64,000 nucleotides of DNA, from assembly GCA_009733575.1 (NCBI GenBank), contig ML769513.1, positions 116,407 through 180,406 on the forward strand. Reading direction: 5' to 3'. Below are positions 11,868 to 21,900 of this stretch, in pieces. Numbering within the stretch: the stretch's first letter is position 1; every line of letters begins with the position of its first letter. Below the pieces are notes generated by a model that was given only the letters and a program-made list of their open reading frames with translations, did not search any database and had not been told where the DNA came from. Origin of the DNA: Gymnopus androsaceus JB14. Lineage: Eukaryota > Basidiomycota > Agaricomycetes > Agaricales > Omphalotaceae. The position numbers were made by a program, and so were the translations under genes.

Positions 11868-13184
11868 CTACAAGTTTTCAAGATCGATAATATCAAAGTT
11901 GCTGGTATTCGGTGCATTGAGGGATCCCTGTTTTATGAGCTGAAGCTGGGAATAAAGTTCCGAGAATAAAATAATCTTGTCGTCTTTCTAAAAGACCAAG
12001 TCAGTACCGCAAACACTCTACAGTGTGAGACTTACAGTATAGTGAAAGCAATTTTGAGCGGACGTGCTTGGTATGGCGAAGAATAATGTCTCGGCTATAC
12101 CCCCAGCATCGACCTCAGGATATCTTAGTTTGAAGGGCAACATGTACTCTTGGATACCAGGGAGCTCGCCAGTAGGCTTCCCTTTACCGCGAGGTGCCTC
12201 TGGTGGGTTCCATGGACAAGAAACTGCACCAGCAACTGTTCCACCAATACCTAGGCTCACGAAACAGACAATTCGAGGACGGTATTTTGCGATCTTTTTC
12301 AAGAAAGAGGGGACCGCTTGTCTCCTTTCGGGTTCAAGAATATCTTTCCCCTACGCATGATATCAGTCGAGTCAATGTAGTCACAGAGGCAAGTAGATTG
12401 ACCGAAGGAGTTGGACGGGGAACAAGATCAGTCTATGGGAAGAGGGACAGATAATTAGTACCATCCAAGTTTCGCAATATGATTAATCATACCAATCCAA
12501 TGGAAAACCGTTCGGGCAGCTGAGGTGAATCTTTATAAGTGATGTCAGGCGTAAGGAAATTGGCGTTGATGAGGCATTCCCAGAATGCGTTGTTCTTGCC
12601 AGAGTAGTGAAAACCGTTAGCTGCAGACGTCGGGCTTGGACTTGAGACCAAAATCAGTATCTGCTAAGGAAGGAAAAGATTGACTTACTTGATTCCGCAG
12701 AACACCACTACGACAAGAGGTTATCATAAAATTCAAGGAACAGCTCGACAGAGCACAAAAAAAAACATACTTTCAAGCCCGTTAATGAGACGGTCTGGTA
12801 ATATCATAGTACTATAACTCGAAGCACTTGAAGCTGAAACGGTACGCGAAGTTCTAGCTCGCTTCCGTGGTGACTTTGGAGGAGAGCGCGAACCAAGCTT
12901 TGATTCAGCTTCGACATTGTCATCGTTCGAAACGCGTCCACGTTTGACTCCAGAAACAGGATTATATTTATGTTTCCTGGGGGAACGACGAAGTTCGGCT
13001 GCAGGAGTGGGAGTGGCGATAGTAGCGGTGACCGATATTTCCAGAAAAGTTTTCGAAAGTGACTGGAGTTTCTGGTCAGATGCGCTTTATAGGAGTAAGC
13101 AATTTTCTATAAATTCAGTGTATGCATAAATTTAACTGACCTTCTCTTCTTCGTCGGCGTTTTAGGAATTTCTACGTAGGACAT
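11868..13184 (-). CDS. G/T(U) mismatch-specific DNA glycosylase (TDG/Mug family)
   Basis: This enzyme class removes thymine or uracil from G:T/G:U mispairs in base-excision repair. I reconstruct about seven short exons from the ATG at 13184 (MSYVEIPKTPTKKR) to the TAG at 11868. The N-terminus is basic and rich in Ser and Pro (ELRRSPRKHKYNP, SPPKSPRKRARTS). Then come the family hallmarks: LPDRLINGLEMVFCGINPS, with the catalytic-loop Asn of GINP created by splicing at about 12690/12643; NNAFWECL; LPERFSIGLTDLVPRPT; KIAKYRPRIVCFVSLG; ETLFFAIPSTS, the counterpart of the family's VMPSSSA-like DNA-insertion loop; and a C-terminal LIKQGSLN helix. Every junction I checked keeps the frame, so the gene looks intact. 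The N-terminal extension may serve DNA binding or nuclear import. A clear but decayed paralog lies at 25678-26935. Confidence 0.82.
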
Positions 13185-13264
13185 CCGTGAGCGAAGGCGT
13201 GGTGCATTGCGCCGTGGAGGTTGAGGACGTCCATTGGCGCGAGTGGAATCGCTGCAGCTGCCAT
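13172..13264 (-). other. 30-codon upstream ORF overlapping the TDG start
   Basis: An ATG at 13264 opens a 30-residue frame (MAAAAIPLAPMDVL...). It ends at 13172, 13 bases past the first base of the glycosylase start codon, in a different frame. If transcribed, such an overlapping upstream ORF would reduce translation of the main ORF. The transcript start is unknown, so this is inference. Confidence 0.3.
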
Positions 13265-13660
13265 GTCGACGGAAAGAGACCTGACGGAAACGGACTCAGC
13301 GAAAGAGACTCAGAGAAAGATCTGCTTGCGGCACGGTGAACGGGACAACCCAGGCCGAAAAGTTCCCATGCCACACGTGGTCCGCCGTCTTGCATAAAAA
13401 GCGCTGTCAGTTTTTTTCTTAGGCTCACCGACGTTTTTGCCCCCCATCCATCTAGCCAACTTGCGCCAGGACGGGTCTTCCTATTACAGACGTCGAAGAG
13501 TGTACTCGACTTCGCTTTCGCTAGCAACACTATGTCTTCAGACTATGATGGATTTCTAGATAGTAGTGCAAGTCACATCGTTCTACTCTTGCAATATACT
13601 CTCTATTCTCTTCTTGCATCATTTGTGGAATTACTAATTAAGTGTCCAACTCTACGATAT

Positions 13661-13682
13661 GTGTGTGTGTGTGTGTGTGTGT
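13661..13682 (+). repeat. (GT)11 microsatellite
   Basis: Eleven uninterrupted GT dinucleotides lie in the spacer between the TDG gene and dehydrogenase copy D. Confidence 0.95.
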
Positions 13683-13759
13683 ATGGGATGCTCAGGTGGA
13701 AGGCGAAGGATTGTTTGAACAGGAGGAATCATCGTTTGGAATGGGCACAGTAAACAACA

Positions 13760-15383
13760 TCAATGGCTCAAAACCTTTACTGGATTGATACCAACTTCCT
13801 CCTCCACCTTTTTTGCCATTTTGGCAACACCTCTCTGCGCCCTCACCATACCGAACCCAAAACTGACTCCTGCAACGTCAGATCTGGTACTAGTGGTAGT
13901 CGAGGCATTCATGCCTTTGACATGCTCCTCATACGTCTTATGCAGCCCCTCCAATGTCGTCCAAGCTCCTTTGTATCCCAGTCCACCCTTCTCCGGCGGC
14001 AGGCGTGCACGAGAATCGTCGAATATAAGGTGCACCATAGTGAGATTGAACAGAGACGGTTGGAGATTCACAAGGTCTCCGTTGATGGGCGGGATAAACT
14101 TTGTAAACGGGAAACCAGAAGAGACAATGAAATGTCGGGTCCAGGTAGTAGAACTCGATGATGTAGGCAATGATGAGCATTCCTGTTGCAGGAGACTTCC
14201 GGGAAGTATGTCTGTCCATTACTGAGGGTTTCGAGCGTACGGTAGACGTCCCCATACGTCGGCGGAACACCAGGGTCTGCAATAGTGAATGATTGACCAC
14301 CGATATCAGGATTCGAGCTGCCGTTGTTCGAGTTCGATGAGGCGTTGTTCATAGCAGAGATGCGCCAGAGCACAATTCTCCACGTAAACGAAAGTGAGAA
14401 ACAATGTTGGATATCCAAGTGGGGTTGAATTGTCGAACTAGATAAGCACCACATAGCATATCACCTCCGGGACCAAATACACCATTGCCTGGGCGTATAC
14501 AGCCTGTTCGGAGAGTGCCCGAGCCAGACTCGAGTTTATCTGATGCCCGTACGCGCTTTTCTGCAAGATATTTCGAGTAAGCGTAATTAGGAAAAGAACT
14601 GGGCGTGTTCCTTTGGTAAACGATTGTCATCGTCATTGATAGCCTGTACAAAGTGTTCTGGCTCGCTCTGCCACGGCCGGAGTAAGAAACGCGACGAATG
14701 CACGCCTACAGATCCGGAGGAAGTATACACGAGGGTAGAGGCGCCGATTGAACGCGCAGAATCAATAATGTTCTGAGTACCATCGACGTTGACTCGGGTT
14801 GAATTTGGGATGAGAGAGGCAGAACGTTCGTAGAAGCGAATGTTTGCAGCGGTATGGAAAATGGATATAGGAGATGAGGTAGAAGAGCCTTCGGGCCAGG
14901 GTGCAGTGAAGGCTTTCTGCACGGCTTCAGCATTTGACACATCGACCTGTATGTAATGCACGTCCTTGCCAACACCGAATTTCAGATCATGCCTGACTGG
15001 CAATCGAATATCTAGAACACGAATACACCTAGGGTCCTCTCCACGGCGCAGCAGCTGGACAACGATCCATCCGCCGAGAAATCCTGCCTGAGTTGTCCAT
15101 AATGTTATTCTCCGACTCGCAAGAGACAAAAGGCAAGCCTTACCCCACCAACGACTATATATCTTCTCCCAGTTTTTGGTGGTATCTGGGCAATGATATC
15201 AATGGGCTGCTTAGAGCCCAACTGCTTTGCTAATGCAGATACATCCTCTGGCGTACAACGTTTCGGAGAGAAATCCAAGGCACGACGAGGTATGTGGCCT
15301 AGAGCCTTATCGTTGAGACGTACATAGATGTAAAGTGCAATAGTCGCAAGGAGAAAGGCGCATGCAGCATGGATCCAAATCAT
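13760..15383 (-). pseudogene. 3-beta-HSD-like dehydrogenase copy D, diverged, with five apparent +1 insertions
   Basis: This is a more distant member of the same family, separated from the array by the TDG gene. Start: ATG at 15383 (MIWIHAACAFLLATIAL, a membrane anchor; a longer TTG-initiated frame is not needed). The glycine loop is again split by an intron (RRYIVVGG, then AGFLGGW). HTAANIRFYERS, YAYSKYLAE (YxxxK), TGCIRPGNGVFGPGG, YVENCALAHL and RLPPEKGGLGYKG all follow in order. The C-terminal tail is about 40 residues longer than in A-C. The frame must be shifted five times, near 14597, 14425, 14330, 14193 and 14150. Each shift corresponds to one extra base, and conserved motifs continue straight across. 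Coding content is otherwise well preserved, so sequencing insertions are as likely as true decay. Confidence 0.7.
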
Positions 15384-15595
15384 AAGGGGATTCAAGTGGA
15401 AGGAGCGGAAAACGGAGATGATTGCTTGTCCGTGATGATTAGACTTGGATCCGGTCCACCGTTACTTTGTCTGCAACCCCTAAGGGACGGACAGAACTGG
15501 AGCGGCCAGAACCGAATAGGGCCCAGACTTTATTTTAGGCGCCTTCAGGCGCCTGTACTTTCCCGGCAGCTTCCGCATTTCATGCACCATCTTCG
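15384..15595. promoter_or_regulatory. Bidirectional promoter with doubled AGGCGCCT palindrome
   Basis: Only 212 bases separate the start of dehydrogenase copy D (minus) from the start of the Mic26/27 gene (plus). At 15537-15554 the palindromic octamer AGGCGCCT occurs twice, two bases apart. Related GGCGC palindromes lie in other 5' flanks of the window. The regulatory role is inferred. Confidence 0.4.
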
Positions 15596-16546
15596 ATGAA
15601 CTTTGCAAGGCAACGGCTGGTAAGTCGTCAAACGGTAAACTTGGGGCCTCTATACTCAGAGGAGATGCATAGTTTAGAAAAGCAGGCTTGAGCTCCGTCT
15701 CTCTTGCCGCAGCCAGTGGTGTCGTGCTTACCTCCAGCGAGGTCAAAGAAAAGGTACGTTTTAGTCTCCTCGACTTGAGCTTTACCAACGAGTTTTTCAG
15801 CTGCCGATATATCCTCAGCCTGATCCTGAAATTATCTTGCAAGAAGTACCGTCGGAATTAGAAAGGCAGATTGGAATTTTGCGCCGACAGGCTACTGCAA
15901 CTTATAGAGATACTCACGCGCAAGTCCAAGGATTAATTTCGAAATGGATTGGCGTTGAGCATGCTGTTGAAAGTGCGTTCTACTCTACAATGATCTTTTC
16001 CTTGAATACTAAATGAAAATTGTCTGTTAGACCGCGTTAAAGCTATTATTTCTCCCGAAGAATCCCTCACTCCAGGAATCCTATACGTTGGCGTCGCAAC
16101 CCTCAGCGGCTCGATAGTTACACGCAGCCGCGCTCTTCCTCTCCGAATCATCTTCCCACCCCTCCTTCTCGCATTATCCGCTAACCATTTTCTGCCTAAA
16201 ACCACCTGCGAACCTCTCCGAATACCTCAGCTCATTAGAAGAGCAATACTTCCCTACTCTGGCTGAAAAGCATGCTATTGCTAATGCGCATAGTGCTATG
16301 ACATGGGACCGGATAAAGGACGCGACTGCCAGCGGGAGGGCCAGTGTATATGGTGGCGCCTTGACGAGTGTTGATAAAGTGCAGGAGGTCACTGGGCTGA
16401 AGCTCAGCGAAACGTTCCGTTTGGCTGAGCAGAAGAAGGAAAAGGTGCAGGATCAGATTGAGGAGACAGTGAAAGCCGCCGAGAAGAAGCTCGACGAGAT
16501 AAAAAGCCGAGAAAAGAAGGATGAGGAGGTCAAGAAACTCGTTTGA
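15596..16546 (+). CDS. MICOS complex subunit, Mic26/Mic27 (apolipoprotein O) family
   Basis: Members of this family sit in the mitochondrial inner membrane and help maintain crista junctions. I read a short first exon from the ATG at 15596 (MNFARQRL), then introns at about 15620-15672, 15758-15801 and 15971-16030. The product continues as LPIYPQPDPEI, an ERQIGILRRQ helix, HAQVQGLISKWIGVEHAVE, a membrane-inserted ILYVGVATLSGSIV segment, and a charged C-terminal helix ending in LSETFRLAEQ and Lys/Glu repeats. Length and motif order fit basidiomycete homologs. One extra base near 16208 breaks the frame: HFLPKTT is followed by stop-prone sequence, whereas the next frame gives ANLSEYLSSLEEQYFPTLAEK. 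A gene this conserved is unlikely to be dead, so this looks like a sequencing insertion. Confidence 0.75.
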
Positions 16547-17155
16547 TCATTGTTTTATCACTGGTTGAAAAAATTCATGAGATTCTCGTATTACCTGTTT
16601 CCGAAGGCCTTGCTATGAAACTGCAAGAGTGTCGGCTCTGGAGGCGGTCAATATCTTTTGTGCATATTCCTCTGGTCTTTCGAGACCTAACTATTGATTC
16701 GGGAGACTCTTATTCCACATGGAAAATGTCGAAAGCCTCCAGGGACATATCAATTGCAAAAGCAACGACGCAAATTATTGTACGTATCAAAAAATCTCTT
16801 CACCGTCATTCCATTGTCCTCGACCTAGATCGCAAGACTGGGGGTTCTCCACTCTTCAATTGTGTATGGATCTTCGACACCGGCCTACCCAAAATTTTCG
16901 AAATATCGATGTCCTACTTCGCTACTTTGCTTTTGAATGTCAGAATGTTGCAGAACGAAGACGCACAACAGCGTCCGCATCGACTCCCTACTCTTCGTAT
17001 GTAGTAGATGAGAACCGGTATACGAGCACACTGCTCATGTCGTCAACTGTCCGAATCTCCGAATCTTCTCGGCCTTTTCGTGTAGTGTGCTCAGAACAAC
17101 CGTCGACTAGCAAAGAATCGAATTTGGTGTTGAGATGAAGAATACGCGCTAGTCG
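16547..17155. other. 3' flank with unassigned short ORFs
   Basis: Two overlapping plus-strand frames (about 150 and 140 codons from 16543 and 16719) occur here. Neither shows a recognisable motif, a good start or convincing introns. A degenerate gene or long 3' UTR is possible; I do not call a gene. Confidence 0.25.
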
Positions 17156-17522
17156 TTAGGATGCAGTGTTGTATACCAGCAGGTGCAGTAGTCCATTTCC
17201 CATTCCATCCCTTCTTCTCCACAGACTCACGCATCTACTAGACCACACCCCACTCGTTGATATTTCTATCATCGTATTGCGCACCCTATTACATCCTCGC
17301 CGGAACAAGAGAAATGAAGCAGTTGACGAGATCGGAAGCCATTTTTCCGTTGACTGGAGCCGGAGAGGCGGCACGATGAGAAAATTGGTCGTCGGTCCGA
17401 TGAAGCGATACCCACAAAAACACTAGTGGGAATAGATAGGTACAGGAGCGGAGGAGGACGATTGAGGCTTCGATGGCTGTGCCTGGACTGGTATTACTCC
17501 TCCGAGTAAGACCCGCAGGCCC

Positions 17523-17530
17523 TATATATA
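17523..17530 (+). promoter_or_regulatory. TATA-like element of the aldo-keto reductase gene
   Basis: TATATATA lies about 55 bases upstream of the ATG at 17582 and is followed by a C/T-rich leader. Position and context fit a core promoter. Confidence 0.45.
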
Positions 17531-17581
17531 TCTCAATTACTCTCCGACCCATCAACGCAAATACTTTTCAAATTCACATTC

Positions 17582-18757
17582 ATGGCACCATCTAGCCCGC
17601 CCGTCCCCAAGTCTCTCCTTAGGCGCCATCGGCAATTGGCACCTAATGCCAGTGTGCGTGTGTCTCCGCTCTGTTTGGGGGCCATGACATTTGGTTCATC
17701 GGGAGCTTCGCGATACGGCGAGGTCACCAAGCAAAGCGCGTTCGACATCCTAGATACTTTCTACACTGCAGGTGGCAACTTCATCGATACGGCCAATGCA
17801 TATCAGGGCGGCGAGTCGGAGGAGTGGTTAGGCGAATGGATGGCTGCGCGCGGTAACCGTGACGAGCTCGTTCTAGCGACCAAGTACACGACGATCTGGC
17901 GTACAGCCCACGCGGACGAAATCCAGTCCAACTTTGTTGGCAACGGGTCCAAGAGCATGAAGCTCTCGCTAGAAGCATCGCTCAAGAAGCTCCAGACTAC
18001 ATACATCGATCTCTTTTATGTCCACTGGTGGGACTTCTCCACTTCGATCCCTGAGCTGATGCATAGCCTGAACGACCTTGTCACTGCTGGCAAGGTGCTC
18101 TATCTGGGCATCAGTGACACCCCCGCCTGGGTTGTCAGCTCAGCAAACCAGTACGCACGGTGCCATGGCCTTCGCCCATTCGTTGTGTATCAGGGTATGT
18201 GGAATGCTGCGATGCGTGACTTTGAGCGCGACATTATCCCCATGTGCCGCGCTGAGGGTATGGGGCTGGCACCGTATGGCGTGTTAAATCAAGGTCGCTT
18301 CCAAACAGCCAAGGGCTTCGAGGAGCGCGAGAAGCATAACCCTGGCCGCAAGTCCATCCCCACTTCGTCGCTTGATAAGCAGGTGTCTGCCGCGTTGGAG
18401 AAACTCGCCAACAAGAAGAGCTGCCAACTCGTCCAGGTTGCGCTCGCCTACTGTATGCAGAAGACGCCGTACGTCTTCCCCATCGTTGGCGGCCGTACCG
18501 TTGACCATATCCAGGGAAGCATCGATGGGCTAAAGGTTGAATTGAGTGAAGACGAGGTTAAAGAGATCGAGGCTGCGTATCCATTTGACCATGGCTTTCC
18601 GCATACTTTCTTGAGCGGTTCGTTGTTTGACGGTAGTACTCCGCGCACGGCCGAAGCTCCTGGAGATGTCTGGCTCACTAAGCTGGGAGGTACTTTCGAT
18701 TGGGTTGCGCAACCTAAGGCGATTAGACCGAGCGACTTGGAGGGTACTAGCCAGTAA
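17582..18757 (+). CDS. Aldo-keto reductase, aryl-alcohol dehydrogenase type
   Basis: A single open frame of 391 codons, with no intron needed, which is unusual among its neighbours. The product is an NADPH-dependent aldo-keto reductase of the fungal aryl-alcohol dehydrogenase/norsolorinic acid reductase type, cytosolic by the lack of a signal peptide. The catalytic tetrad is visible as Asp69 (NFIDTAN), Tyr74 (AYQGG), Lys101 (ATKYT) and His148 (FYVHWW). The C-terminal part carries the NADPH-binding segment (PIVGGRTVDHIQGS). It is typical in length. Codon use is GC-richer at third positions than in the flanking genes, suggesting high expression. Likely substrates are aromatic or aliphatic aldehydes; the exact one cannot be told from sequence. 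Confidence 0.93.
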   Translation: MAPSSPPVPKSLLRRHRQLAPNASVRVSPLCLGAMTFGSSGASRYGEVTKQSAFDILDTFYTAGGNFIDTANAYQGGESEEWLGEWMAARGNRDELVLATKYTTIWRTAHADEIQSNFVGNGSKSMKLSLEASLKKLQTTYIDLFYVHWWDFSTSIPELMHSLNDLVTAGKVLYLGISDTPAWVVSSANQYARCHGLRPFVVYQGMWNAAMRDFERDIIPMCRAEGMGLAPYGVLNQGRFQTAKGFEEREKHNPGRKSIPTSSLDKQVSAALEKLANKKSCQLVQVALAYCMQKTPYVFPIVGGRTVDHIQGSIDGLKVELSEDEVKEIEAAYPFDHGFPHTFLSGSLFDGSTPRTAEAPGDVWLTKLGGTFDWVAQPKAIRPSDLEGTSQ

Positions 18758-18931
18758 TGGAACTGCCACGTAGATATATCTGTCTTTTTCGCTTATCCTG
18801 GTGGTGAGCTAAGCCTAGTACAAGTACTTAAATGTATATTACCATGTATAAGATAAACAAGTGCAAAAAATCGATTTCGAGCCAGGTGAAAAGATGTTAG
18901 TTACATATTGGTATAAATTTAATGGACCTCA

Positions 18932-21900
18932 TCAACTTTGACTTTGATGATCTAGGTGCTCCTTCGCCTTGACCATCTCAATCAAATGCTCCTTGTCCGC
19001 CGACTCATCAACCAAAGCTCTCAGTTTTCCTTTATTGTCTTTCAGCAGCTCCGCAGGTCGGTCAAATTCAACCTGAAATGTCGCAAGGGTAAGCGCAAAA
19101 TCGACCATCGATGTTGAAAGTCACGTACAATTTGACCAGCATCCAAGACCATCTAAAGGGAAAAAAGCTCATAGCTCAATTGAAGAGATACGTTGAAAGC
19201 GCAACTTACGATTTTATCAGCATCCATAATCGTTTGAAGACGATGCGCCACCGTGATCAGAGTCACATCGTTGTCGAGCTCGTGTCGTAGAGAGGATTGA
19301 ATGACCGAATCAGTTTTGTAATCTGTACGAGGAGCTCAGTCGTTAGACCTCCCAAGGAACAGACAAAAACAATTTACATACCTATCGCAGACGTTGCTTC
19401 ATCGAGAATCAAAAGCTTGGACTCCCTCACCATCGCTCTTGCAAGTGCGATAATCTGTCTCTGACCAACAGACAGATTATTACCTCCACTGGAAACCGCG
19501 CTATCCAATGTAATTCTATCTTCGCCCTCCTCCATTTCTTCCTGCAACGAGAAAAGTCCAGCAGAACGGAGGGCGCTATTCAACAAAGCATCATCTTGCT
19601 CGCCGAATGGATCCAAGTTCTCTCGAACAGAACCACTCAGGAGTTCGGGAATCTGAGGAATAATAGTGATCTTGCGCCGCAAGTCTCCAGATTGATCGAG
19701 GACGTTGCAAGACCGTCATAGTACACAGTCCCATCCGAGTAAATCAGCCGAAGTCAGCGAAAGCATTAAAGAGCTCTTGCCAGATCCTGTGCGCCCAACG
19801 ACCCCGATCCGTTCCCCAGATTTTACCTCGAACGAAAGGTCCTTTAATACCTTGGGCCCATCCGGAGAGTAGCTGGCTGAAAGCCCTTGAACGCGCAGAT
19901 CGCCACTGGCAGGCCAATAAGCTGGAGGTACACCTTCCGGTACCGGAGACTTCTCTTGCTCAATGGCAATGTAGGCTCCGATACGCTCAAGGCTATTACC
20001 GCGAACCTCAAACTGGTTGACGATTCTAATCCACCATAAGATTGTACCTGAAAATCCAACTAAAATATCCGTTAGAACGAGACGAGCAGTATCACCAGGA
20101 AGAAAACAGGAATTTACCGGCCATATTTAGGACGAACCCAGTGTCGCTCGCATTTTTTCCGGCATAGATCAAGTATGCAGCAAGCGCAGCGGCAAACACA
20201 TTGCTAATTGCATCCACGCGGACGTCTATCCAGCGGTTCAAGTTGTAAAAGGACCTTGACGGTCGCGCGTAATGGTCAATACGGACTTGAACTTCATTCC
20301 TGAAAGATTCTTCAACGCCGTACGCTCGGATAGATGCTATCATAACACATTAGAGAGATTCTAAAGGTCTAACGCACTATTGAAGGAACTTACTCAAGCC
20401 AGTCATTGCTGCGCCAAAGCTGTCAAGAAAGGATGCCATTAAAGGATAGAACAAATAACCTTGAGCATCACTCACTGTCCCAGAACTGGTGCCTTTGCGT
20501 TAGACATCTCCCGTTTGACGGGGAGCTGAGCCTTGATATAAATATTTCCACACCAGGCTCCGAATAGGCCAACGAATGTAGCAGGGAGTATGAATGCTGG
20601 AGTGAAAAAAATGACAGCCAAGAACTTGATAGCCATTGCTAACGACATTTGAATGAGACCCGAAAACATCTGCGCGAGTGGGTCGTCGACTTTCAATAAA
20701 AACAAGTTAGAGCAGTTCCTTTTTTCTTTGAACATTCAAAACCAACACACCATCGCGGATGTCTTGTGTACATCTGGTGATTACACGAGAAGTAGGAGTT
20801 GTATCGAGCCATCTACATACTGTGTTAGATGGCGCATCAGAGCTAGATGAAGAGGGTTATACCTCAAGGTTGTCCCAATCACCGAGGTAACAAGCCGTTC
20901 GTGAATGATTCTGGATGCCCTCAGGACGCCCCATAAATACACAACAAAACCAATACAGAATGTCAAGATCAAGAACACCAAGATTGCAACTGCGCAAATA
21001 TCAGTATTTCAGTTCAAAGAGGCATCGGAGAGGTAGTTCACCATATATAGCTATATATCTTTTGTCAAGTAGTGAGCGTTACACCCTGTTGACATGATAG
21101 ATGCGCCACTCACAAAGGAACGTTCACTTGAGAGGGATTGTCAACCAGTTCGTATTGACGGGCCCAATAACCGAGGAAATAAGTTTGGCCATTTTCAGCC
21201 AGCTCCGCAGCCAGGAAGCAAGATACGAAGGTGAAGAAGAAAAGGGAGACATGATTGCCGCCCATGGACGTGAAGAACAATTTCACTACATTAAGGTCAG
21301 AGACTTGTTGAAATATCGAGAAAAAAAGACGCACGCGCAGTCCAGCTCACATGTCCCAATTCCACTTCCTCCTTCAGAATTAGTTTACCGTCTTTACCGG
21401 ATGGCTCATTTGGCGCCGACTGAGGATCAATTTCATCAGCAGCCCTTTCCACCGCTTCCTCATCTTTCTCAACTTCAGCAGCTAGTGCCTCATCACTGGA
21501 GATTGCCTCTTCGATGGAAGTCTGACTAGCGACACGTCCGTCCTTGATGGATACCACGAATTTAGCGATTGGTTGTACGAGGACCACATTATGTGTCACT
21601 AAAAGCACAGTCCTTCCACGAATCAAGTCTCCCTTGAAACACTTTTCGACTATCCATTTCGATGTGTGAACACTGGAAACAAACACATGAGCCACAAACT
21701 TTAGAACATATATCCAAGACTTACTCAAGGGCAGCCAGCACGTCATCCAGTAAAATAGTTTCCGCCTGAGAGTACACCGCACGAGCGAGAGTAACCCGCG
21801 CCTTCTGACCTCCACTCAGCGTGAGACCCTTCTCTCCAACTTCAGTCTGGTCACCGGCTTCGAACAGAGTAAGATCACGTTCAAGACAACATTGGTAGAT

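Noticed and set aside
12680..12695. Apparent loss of the TDG catalytic motif (GIK instead of GIN)
   Set aside because: Reading through the donor gives GIK, but splicing at the GTAAGT donor to the acceptor at about 12643 gives GINPS, the family motif, in frame.
13162..13530. 122-codon minus-strand ORF upstream of the TDG gene
   Set aside because: No recognisable domain, odd composition, and it overlaps the TDG start in another frame; more likely 5' flank.
13861..15383. Programmed ribosomal frameshifting as an explanation for the breaks in copy D
   Set aside because: Five +1 shifts in one gene with no shared slippery heptamer are not plausible; sequencing insertions or decay explain them better.
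16543..17138. Two overlapping 140-150 codon frames after the Mic26/27 gene
   Set aside because: No motif, no supporting splice structure and no clear promoter; kept only as an unassigned stretch.
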